Shown here piece by piece: positions 55,619 to 64,000 of a stretch of DNA of 64,000 bases; within the stretch, counting starts at the first letter, position 1; each line of letters opens with the position of its first letter. Under the pieces are notes generated by a model. The model was not told where the DNA came from and searched no databases. It saw only the letters and a list, made by a program, of their open reading frames with translations. The position numbers and the translations under genes were made by a program. The stretch lies in NCBI GenBank assembly GCA_905220665.1, contig CAJNAR010000017.1, positions 124,001 to 188,000 of the forward strand, read 5' to 3'. This DNA comes from Albugo candida (Eukaryota; Oomycota; Peronosporomycetes; Albuginales; Albuginaceae).

Positions 55619-57070
55619 ATGGAACGGCAGCTTTTGGTGCTTTCTACGGGTCAGCATGTCGGCAAAACTACAGTGAGCTTGGGTCTGATCCAGTACTTGA
55701 AGAAGAAATTCGAAGGTTCAAATAAAAATATTGCTTATTGCAAACCTGTTGGTCAACAGCATATTCCTGTCGGTGATAATTTGAGAGTGGATAAGGTACC
55801 CGCATTGAATTAGCTTGCATCTATGGTTACGCGCTGACATCAAAGTACAGGATGCGTACTTATTCAAAGAATACTTCAAATTGGTGCACGACTATCAGCA
55901 CATGTCTCCTGTTATATTTCCAAATGGATTTACGCGCGATTATATTGACGGAAAAGTGACATCAGAGCAGTTGTATCAGTCGATCCAGCGGGCACATGAC
56001 ACCTTGTATAGCCAAAGCGATTATTTGGTATGTGAAGGAACAGGTCATACAGGAGTGGGATCAATTTGTGATCTGAACAACGCTCAAGTTGCAGGTGGCT
56101 GATATTTATTTATCGTCGAGCCAATTCTGATGTAATTTTTGTTTAGCACGTTTGGGTATGAGCGTTATTTGTGTGACTTTGGGAGGACTTGGATCTTCAT
56201 TTGATCAATTGACAATGAATCGGGAATTACTTGAAAAGCATGGTGTCCGCCTTCGGGTTCGTTTCTAAAAGCACGCACTCCGTTGGAGATCTACAAAGTC
56301 TTATTACCATACAATAGGGAGTCATTCTTAACAAAGTGAATGCAGAGAAGTTACCGATGATAAAGGTACTGTTATCGAGAGACACACGAAACCATGCTGA
56401 CATTGCTGGGTGTTTAGAACTACTTTTCACGAGCACTGCAACGATGGGATGTCCCGCTTCTCGGATGCATTCCGGATCTCCCCGATCTTTCTCGTCCCAC
56501 AATGGCAGATTATTGCAAATTGTTTCGGTCTACGTTGATATCTGGTACACAATGGTGCTTTATACCTCTATCTCCCTCGCTAAACGCGATTGTATAATTA
56601 GGGGAGAAAGCGTGGTTAAGACACTTTTCCAGTATTCGTCTAGCTTTAGCACCGGTGGATGATAAAAATATTTTTAAAGCCATCCCAAAGCAGCTCGTTA
56701 TCACAGTACGTTGATCCTAGAAGCAGTGCGTGATTCATAATTGAGACGTGAAATGACGTAGCACACAGGTCGAATGGATGTGATTGACGCCATTCTGGGG
56801 AATCAAACTGCCAGCATTCCTCACGGAAGAGACTTACAATCCGGACTTATCATGACAGGATGGAACCCTCCGCCGGCAGACTTGAAGCAGAAGCTGGACT
56901 TGGCAAATATCCCGTGCATTTACGTGTCACCCGATAAAGCCGATAGCTATACGCTGACAACTCGCCTGGCAACTTTCACAGCGAAAATAAGACTTGAAGA
57001 TACCGATCGCCTAAATCTGGCAGCAAAGCATGTATTACAATCTTGCGATTTCAGTAGTATTTGTATGTAA
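55619..57070 (+). CDS. BioD-like P-loop protein with DRTGG-type domain
   Basis: 372 aa, exons 55619-55795, 55851-56094, 56147-56256, 56318-56365, 56418-56544, 56602-56705, 56762-57070 (introns 52-61 nt). The N-terminal dethiobiotin-synthetase-like ATPase has Walker A STGQHVGKTT and switch-like CEGTGHTGVGS. A DRTGG-like half follows (LVITHTGRMDVIDAIL, then GLIMTGWNPP). This is the N-terminal architecture of large bacterial phosphate acetyltransferases, but the catalytic PTA_PTB domain is missing, so acetyl transfer is not expected. A regulatory or ATP-sensing role is inference. The stop at 57068 is accepted; an alternative 3' exon reaching about 57230 would overlap the KDEL-receptor gene. Confidence 0.82.
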
Positions 57071-57162
57071 CTCTGCAAATATCCAAGAGCTACTTATGCG
57101 TCATTGTGACTTGACAAACTCTCACAAGTTTCTAAATCACTCGGCAGGAACTCTGTCGCAAT

Positions 57163-57984
57163 TTAAGATGGCAACGCCATCTTTTTTCCGTGATATTTAC
57201 TACATAAAAGATCACATTTGTCAGACATAATTGAGACAGATCTATCGGTGTACCTAATGGCGTAGTAATAGAAGAAATCCACATAGAGAGCTGTTTGCAC
57301 CATTCCGGCAATAAACATGAGCCATATCATGTGGTAAGACTTTTCCGTCGACGCCCGATAGATCCAATTCAGTACATAGCATGATCGATAAATTCCCAGA
57401 AGAACGACATAATTGCTTGTAAGATTCTCTACTTCCCCATGCCTTTGAAGCAGAATAAGCTGAGGGACGATCGCAACAGCTTCCAAGTAAATAGAAAATG
57501 TCCAAAAAATCTATATGATTTTTCGTAAGTACGATACATTCGATCTTGATCAAGTCGTATACCTCCATAAGCTCAAAATGCTCGTTGAAAATGATTGCCA
57601 ACAGGGCGCACGGAAGGACAGCAAATTTGAAGTGTAAAAATGCATCCTGTGTTTTATCATACGAGCTCCGAAAGGGTTCTTTACACCGTATCACATAGAC
57701 CACAGCGCCAGAAAACGCCAAAAACAGAAGCTTCATTGCCGTATTGTAAAAGCTCACAAAGTGAGTGAATAGATCCAAATAACGTGTTATGAACACAAGG
57801 AGGAAGAGCTCTTGTGATTTCAGCGATATGCCTTATCATGATGGGAAAAACGTCGGTCAGTGATAGAAAAAAAGAACTTAGTGACTTTTGTACCAGAGGC
57901 AGAACGAGAAGCCAGCAATTTAAGCAGTAAGACCAGAAAGCTGATCAAATGCGTCATATCGCCGACGAAACGAAAGATATTCAT
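57163..57984 (-). CDS. ERD2: ER lumen protein-retaining receptor (KDEL receptor)
   Basis: Seven-helix Golgi receptor that returns K/HDEL proteins to the ER. 217 aa, exons 57894-57984, 57563-57831, 57254-57510, 57163-57199 (introns 52-62 nt). Typical start MNIFRFVGDMTHLISF, then ITRYLDLFTHFVSFYNT, FWTFSIYLEAVAIVPQL, LGIYRSCYVLNWIYRA and FIAGMVQTALYVDFFYYY. The last exon, only 37 bases, restores the COPI-sorting tail KYHGKKMALPS, matching the KKLSLPA-type end of animal receptors. Confidence 0.96.
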
Positions 57985-58738
57985 GGTAAATATGTAAATG
58001 TAATTGGAGCGTCGATGGCAGTGGCAGTGCTTTAATTCGTCAAGCCACGCGTTTGGTGTGGCCTTTTAGGTAATAAGTACGGTATGAATGGATATATATG
58101 CAGTGTTGACTTAATTGGATGAATGTTCGTTTTGTCACTATTTGCTTCTCTTAAATCGTTTTGGGTTGAAGCATAAGCGCTCAGCGTCAAAAATTCGATA
58201 ATATCGACTTTCTAAAAGAAAATATGATGTAGTTCCTCGTATTGTGTAGATAGCATGTTGGTGGGGGTGGTTTGACTTGCCTATTGGACTTTAAACAAAA
58301 AACTCGGCAAAACAGCGATGATAACGAGTACACTCATCCGGTCGAATAAGTCATCTTACAACATATACAGTCGAAGGCCTTTTATCCAGAGTATTTGTGA
58401 GCCACACTACTGAATATGCTACGACCTTCATTCAGCCTATGGTCTGGCATCTGGGAGTACAAGCTTATCGTGATGCAGAAAACGTTTGGATTTTTGTACA
58501 GGGCTCATTGAATGATTGAAGTCATTAGCATTGCAAATTGATACGAAAGTAAGTACATATTTAACCACATTGGTTTGCTTTCATTGACACCGCTTTTAGA
58601 TGAATGACACAGCTACGAAGAACATTGCTGACTTTTTATTTTATCACCTACAAATATTGGCGATGTTAGGAGCATATGTTGATACTTACTTGCAAGTAAC
58701 ATTCCATTAAGTCATATTTTTGGACTTTGGCGATAAAA
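57985..58738. other. divergent intergenic region
   Basis: About 750 bp between the KDEL-receptor start and the 2-oxoglutarate dehydrogenase start. A/T-rich, no supported gene or RNA. Confidence 0.5.
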
Positions 58739-61700
58739 ATGCGACTATTTTCCTATTCAAAAAGGCGAAAGACCCTCTGCGGCCTTCTGACGATATCGAG
58801 ACGATCAAAGTCAAGGAATATCATCCAGAATAGATTCATTATCAGCGCCTTGGTGAGAAAGCTGTGCACCATCCCCTCAGATCGTAAGCATCTTCCTATA
58901 AAGCAGAGTGATCCAAAAATTGAAGCGTCGGTGTTTTGCATCAATATAGAGCATTCAAGCAGCTCCATAGCTTCCACGAAAAAGAATTGGCTCACCGAAC
59001 CTCTTAGCAAAGATAATTTGCATTCACAAGAAGAGAATCGCCGCGTGTTAACTTTAATACGAACGTTCAAGCAGGTCTTTTGTCTCGCTATATTTCGCGC
59101 TGTCGGATTTTAATAATGAATCGCAATAGTACGGTCACTACGTCGCGCAAATTGATCCATTGGAGAAGCGTACTATCAACCAAACGCCATGTCAACAACC
59201 TCTTATCCCTTCATGTCGTAGAGAAAAAGCTTCCAGAATTGGAACGATGGATCAGTGGCGATCGATGGGTAGAGGTTCCTTTCTTTGATAACTTCAATCT
59301 TCGTAATATCGCTTCAGCGAATTTGCTGGAGCTGACAACGTATGGTATCAAAGCCTCTTTCCTCGAAGCAAAAGATCAGCACTACCAACTCTACTCGTAG
59401 GATTCACCTCAAAAGATCTGGACCGCGAGTTCTTCATCGGAGATGACTTGGCCATAGGACCCGTTGCGACATTGCGTGATGTAAGAGGGCTTTATTCATC
59501 CAGCTTCCGGTTTCTTGATAGTAGATTTCAGATTGTCCAGGAGCTTCGAGAGCTTTTTTGTGGTCATATTGGGGTCGAATACCAACACCTTCGAAATCGA
59601 GAGGCTGCTCTTTGGATCCGCCAACAGCTCGAATACCACAAGGTTTCCAAAAAATGCTTCACACTTGACATTTGATCACTACGTTTCTGTGTAGGAATTG
59701 GTGCTGAGTGAGACAAAAAAACTGGCTATAATGAATGATCTCTTACGCGCAAAGCTCTTTGAGCAATTTCTTGGCCGTCGATTCTCCGGTGCCAAGCGAT
59801 TCTCTATTGAAGGTGGTGAAAGTCTCATTCCTGCGCTGAATGAACTTCTTCAACATGCCAGTGCGTATGGAATCGAAGTAGTGCATCTTGGAATGGCTCA
59901 TCGTGGTCGCCTGAACGTTCTCGGAAATGTATTGAAATGCCCATTCCATATGATACTGTCTCAATTCCAGCCGTACCTTCCCGATGAACCAGAGTATCCC
60001 AACAACTCGGATGATGTTCGTTATCACCTCGGAACAACTTCGACACTAGACATGCCAAGTGGAAAAAAGCTTGAAGTGACATTAGCAGCGAACCCTTCTC
60101 ATCTTGAAGCAGTCAATTCCGTCGTTCTTGGCCAAGCCCGAGCTCGGCAAAGGCTCCTGAAGGACGAAGGACGACGTGTCATGCCAGTTTTACTACATGG
60201 TGACGCGTCTATGTTTCAAGGATCTGTTCGCGAGGCTTTTGGATTCAGTGCTTTGGCGGATTACAAGACTGGCGGTACCATTCATCTAATTATCAACAAT
60301 CAGATTGGATTCACGACTTTACCAAAACACGCTGATTCTGCTGTTTACTGCAGGTAAATGTTTGGCTTTTACCGATCACTTATTCTCATTAATTGTATTA
60401 GTGACGTTGCCAAGATTTCAAGAAGTCCGATCTTCCACGTGAATGCCGATGATCCAGAAGCGGTTGTCAAAGTTATGCGAATGGCTGTCGAATTTCGTCA
60501 AACATTTTGTTGTGATGTTGCGATTGACCTGGTTTGTTATCGTCGACATGGACATAATGAGCAAGATTCACCCGAGATTACAGCGCCTCTCATGTACCAA
60601 TTGATTAGAAATCATCCAACTGTGCTGCTGCTGTATCGCGAAAAGCTAGAGGCCGATGGGATTCTATCAGAGGAAGCGTACTCAAATATGGTGGCTGACT
60701 TTGAGAAACGCTTGACACTCGGGTTCAAGCGATCTCAGGAGCTTCCTATTTCCTGGAACAACCAAAGTAATACATGGGAGAAGGAATGGTTTGAACGTAG
60801 CTCACGTATACGACGTGGTGATCAATCAGAAGCCTCAAGTATCATCGCCGCAGAGGAGCAGAAGGAAGAGCAGGAGAAGGCAGTTTTTAGCAACAACAAA
60901 TGCATTCCAACCGGTTTTGATAAGGAAATGTTGAGTCTAGTTGGCCAGGAATTGTTTCGCATCCCAGACGACTTTGCTGCACATCCAAAAGTATCCGCGA
61001 TTATGAGAAATCGACTTCGTGCTTGTGAAATAGGCAATCAGATCGACTGGGGAACGGCTGAAATGCTTGCATTTGGCTCAGTGCTTATTGAAGGTCGACA
61101 TATTCGTCTAAGCGGTCAAGACTGCGAAAGAGGAACCTTCAATCAGCGTCACGCCGTTTTGTACGATCAGAGTCAGACATCCGGCTTTCGACACTTGAGA
61201 TATACGCCGTTGAAAGTGCTGCCGATCGCCAAAATTCGCAAACAGTTTGGATGGACAAAAACAGAAGAATCTCCTGGAAGTTTTGACGTGTGCAATAGCC
61301 CTTTAAGTGAAGAAGGAGTGCTAGCTTTCGAGTATGGTTACTCTTTGCAATGTCCGTCTGATTTGACTATTTGGGAGGCACAATTTGGAGATTTCGCGAA
61401 CGGAGCACAAACGATTATCGATACATTCATTACTTCAGGTGAACAGAAATGGCAGCGTCCCTCGAGTATCGTGTTGTGTCTACCACACGGCTACGAAGGA
61501 CAAGGACCAGATCATAGCTCTGCACGCATTGAGCGATTTTTACAGATGCATAACGAGGACCCGGATCACTTTGTCACGGATGTGGAGGACGCTGATAAAA
61601 AAGCCAATTTCCACGTGCTACTTCCAACTACACCGGCACAATATTTCCACGCACTTCGTTTGCAAGTCATGAAAGAATCCCCGAAGCCACTTGTGTTATT

Positions 61701-62249
61701 TACTCCAAAATCGCTTCTGCATCATCGTCCATGCTCATCCGACATGAATGATTTCGGAATCGGCTCTTCCTACGTCCGTGTCATGCCTCCACATCCACAA
61801 GATCAGCTCAAAATGACGGACGATGCCCATGTAAGCTCGCGATTTTGTGAATTGGAAAATTTTACTCATTCCAATATGCCTTTCAGGTCACGAAACTGAT
61901 TTTCTGTAGTGGGAAAGTCTATTTCCCATTGTTGCATGCTTCTCGCAGTCGATCCATTCAACATATCGCCACCGCGCGAATTGAGCAGTTGGCTCCATTT
62001 CCATTCCAAGCTATTGCGAATTGCATAACCAAGTATCCAAATGCCCAGCTCGTTTGGCTGCAAGAGGAGCCAAAAAATATGGGGGCCTACACGTTCGCGG
62101 AGCCGCGATTACGAACTGTTCTGAGGCATGTTGGTGATATCCGTTCCGTGACATATGTTGGCCGACCTTCGTCCGCATCGCCAGCAACAGGACAGTATGA
62201 AGTTCATTTGCAAGAAATGCGAGCTATTATAGACCAGGCGCTAACATAG
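58739..62249 (+). CDS. 2-oxoglutarate dehydrogenase E1 component, mitochondrial
   Basis: Thiamine-diphosphate decarboxylase of the TCA cycle. 1047 aa, exons 58739-59074, 59130-59268, 59318-59344, 59401-59480, 59532-59642, 59695-60353, 60402-61830, 61887-62249 (introns 48-56 nt). The N terminus is basic and Ser-rich (targeting). Motifs: [58 protein letters not shown], ThDP-binding [11 protein letters not shown]...[68 protein letters not shown], and end PATGQYEVH. The FLSG...Y-type motif near the N terminus of other OGDHs is not evident, so the N-terminal 120 residues are divergent or mis-modelled. It is OGDH-like rather than DHTKD1-like in length and wording. Confidence 0.93.
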
Positions 62250-63201
62250 CAGAAAGCACGCAATGGCACATGATAACCCAATCCTGTGGTATAAATGAAG
62301 ACATGTTCTCATCCAAGTATTCTGCGAGATTGGCTTCCCAGTAAGGAAGAGTGTTGTGAAGGTTGGTAGTGCAAATAGCAATTTAGAACCGTAACAAAAC
62401 ACTTACAACAGCTAATCGAATCTTGACAGCACTGCCAAACGTGGCACCTTTCGTACAATCCGAATAAGCCAGGCAAGAATGAATTGATATTGCTTGGTTG
62501 GACTGGATTATTCTATTCGCCAACATCATCTGCTTATCGAATTACATTCTTTCATCGACTTCTCAAGGAATCTGTCGATGCATTCTCTCATTTCCAATCC
62601 TATTTGAAAGCCTTCGAAGATATTTTCACTATCTGAGAATCAAAAATCATAAGGCGTTTATGCGCAGCCTTGAGCTCCATTTCCTCCGTTCCTCCACGTG
62701 CTTCATTTCCAAAATAACACCAGTTATTCAATTCCTATCCTTTGCCTGTTGCTAATGTCCAGCTGAACCCTGAGCTCCATAATTCTCATAACTTAACGTT
62801 TCGGAACTCAGTTGTTCCTGTTGAAAACGTTTCTTCCGCTGATCGTTGACTCCCAAAATCTTCATCTCGTGACGAGCACACTCCGATTGTGCCAGTCGAA
62901 GTGACTTCACTTCGAGCTTTTCCGTTATGGGCCACAATCTTTGCTAGCCGCTGTGAGAGCTTCCAAGTCGGTGGAACGGTTCTTTCCCTTAAAGCTGCTC
63001 TCCCAGTTTCTTGATAGCCTCCATACGGTCTTTAGCGTTCTCCACTTATTCATCATTGCCTTATGCTTAATATTTTCGACGCTCTCGCCGAGTCGTCGGG
63101 TCGATGTGGTACGTGAATTGTCATCTGATGATTCTTGCGATATACGCGTCAACTTGGTGGCCAGTAAGGCACAAAACGCGTTTTTTTTTCTCCCTCGCCA
63201 T
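62227..63201 (-). CDS. unresolved multi-exon gene, unidentified coiled-coil-like protein
   Basis: Protein-like segments in order on this strand: MAREKK at 63201 leading, if one A of a nine-A run is dropped, into CALLATKLTRISQESSDDN and ESVENIKHKAMMNKW (about 63165-63000); LEVKSLRLAQSECARHEMK (about 62910-62855); GFQIGLEMRECIDRFLEKSM (about 62620-62555); IHSCLAYSDCTKGATFGSAV (about 62480-62425); and NLAEYLDENMSSFIPQDWV with a stop at 62227. Some joins use normal-size introns (for example the donor GTAAGT at 62406). I could not produce one uninterrupted model. No family recognised. The 3' end would overlap the E1 coding sequence by 23 bp. Confidence 0.4.
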
Positions 63202-63321
63202 CTCAGATCCAGCTAAATTCACTAATTGCAGTTAATCCGTATTCACAACTTTTTTATGGGGTCGTGGTGATAGCCAGGGGGCTATATCAACACTTGTGAT
63301 TCTCGGTTTTGTGAGAAAAAT

Positions 63322-63635
63322 CTAAGAAGCTAGTAAAAAGAATATAAACCTAGGCTTTAGGATTTTTAATACCAGAATTGGATTCAGCCAAATTCACCAG
63401 GTTCAGCTTCCTTGCCTTCTCAATTTGTAGGTGAGCGAGGTGATTACATCAAACAGTAGTGGTCCTTAGCGCTGTGTGCAAAATCATCTAGAAATTAGCA
63501 ATACAGAATTATACCTAGGCTTTAGCATTGATCATCACCATTTCGGATCGACCCAAATTTACAAGGTTTAGTCTCCTTCTATTAACAACTCGGATTTGTA
63601 GGTGTCATTTTACCAACCAGGTGATTTATCAAACG
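63322..63635. repeat. two diverged tandem repeat units
   Basis: Units at about 63322-63456 and 63488-63635, offset by 171-175 bp. Shared blocks in the same order: CCTAGGCTTTAG (63349 and 63524), CCAAATTCACCAGGTTCAG against CCAAATTTACAAGGTTTAG, TTTGTAGGTG, and AGGTGATT followed by ATCAAAC. Identity is clearly above chance but with many substitutions and small indels, so the duplication is old. No coding potential is seen. Confidence 0.75.
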
Positions 63636-63649
63636 TTATCGATCCTGTT

Positions 63650-63845
63650 GAATTGCCTTTTCGAGTTACCAAAAGCTATGCTCGTTTGACAGCAAAAAGA
63701 ACCGAATAATATTGGGCCTTCGCGTTCGTGGGCCACGATTTCTAGCTGTAGTAATGCACCTCGGTGACACTCGTATTGTGACATATGGTGGACGCCTTTA
63801 TCCGCATTGCCGACAACAGGACAGGGTGGAATGTATTTGCACTTT
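63650..63845 (+). pseudogene. decayed copy of the 2-oxoglutarate dehydrogenase E1 3' end
   Basis: This stretch aligns over its whole length with 62018-62216 of the intact gene: GAATTGC start, CTCGTTTG, AACAGGACAG and ATTTGCA blocks are shared in order. A Trp codon TGG became TGA (63687-63689) and small indels shift the frame, so it cannot encode the domain. Only the last 65 codons or so are represented, directly downstream of the tandem repeats, about 1.4 kb from the parent. Confidence 0.85.
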
Positions 63846-64000
63846 TCTATGCATCTGCGTGTACACAACGAACCAAATTAGCCCAACAGCCTCGACAATC
63901 GACTTCTCTTTCTTTCAAAAACTATGATTCTAGTCTACTTTACGTAAGAACGAGCTGGCTTGCCCGTAATAGTGTTAACGTGGCAACCTGTCAAACAACA

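Noticed and set aside
57030..57230. 66-codon open frame as a further exon of the BioD-like gene
   Set aside because: The joining intron would be only about 34 nt and the exon would overlap the conserved KDEL-receptor tail; the stop at 57068 is simpler.
63199..63201. CRISPR or phage-like arrays in the terminal repeat region
   Set aside because: Only two diverged units of about 150 bp exist, with no short regular repeats or spacers, and the genome is eukaryotic.

Overview
The window is nuclear DNA from a gene-dense eukaryote. Nearly all genes are split by very short GT-AG introns (almost all 46-67 nt), intergenic gaps are often under 150 bp, and there is no operon logic. The protein set (plant-type PRMT10-like methyltransferase, DEK1-like membrane calpain, papain protease fused to an ML lipid-binding domain, tunnel-type RNA triphosphatase fused to guanylyltransferase, SLC37 and TMEM104 carriers) fits an oomycete. 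Base composition and compactness make me think of an Albugo-like species; that species-level guess is inference.

Layout. 0-5.3 kb: bZIP factor (+), mRNA capping enzyme (-), TPR/multi-membrane protein (+). 5.4-13.4 kb (all -): CaMK-type kinase, TMEM104-like transporter, mitochondrial aconitase, PCIF1-like cap m6Am methyltransferase carrying a one-base frameshift. 13.5-18.4 kb: ribosomal protein uL3 (+), a 2.8 kb gene-poor stretch with tRNA-Asp(GTC), GINS subunit PSF2 (+). 18.7-27.4 kb: RRM/CCCH RNA-binding protein (+), SMC2 (-), coiled-coil Kizuna-like protein (+). 27.7-32 kb: Sec61 alpha (-, start codon split by an intron), TAF11 (-), an uncharacterised protein (+). 32.2-39.7 kb: one giant intronless DEK1-like calpain whose catalytic Cys and His are both replaced. 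39.7-44.7 kb: copper chaperone (-), C1A-ML cysteine protease (-), SLC37 sugar-phosphate exchanger (+). 44.6-53.8 kb: RecQ helicase (-), STN1 (+), GBP-family protein with a degenerate GTPase domain (-), small coiled-coil protein (-), PRMT (+), GGTase-I beta (+). 53.8-64 kb: methionine aminopeptidase (-), FAM210-like protein (-), BioD-like/DRTGG protein (+), KDEL receptor (-), 2-oxoglutarate dehydrogenase E1 (+), an unresolved gene (-), then diverged tandem repeats and a decayed copy of the E1 3' end.

Most genes are housekeeping: cap chemistry (capping enzyme, PCIF1), chromosome maintenance (SMC2, PSF2, RecQ, STN1), secretory pathway (Sec61, KDEL receptor), TCA cycle (aconitase, E1). I see no mobile element that can be named and no CRISPR. 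The most unusual items are the pseudo-calpain, the split Sec61 start codon, the PCIF1 frameshift, the pseudo-GTPase GBP and the E1 pseudogene fragment. Exon structures were deduced by eye from splice sites, reading frame and family conservation; for every multi-exon model given with explicit exons the summed exon length is a multiple of three, except PCIF1, where the extra base is the frameshift itself.
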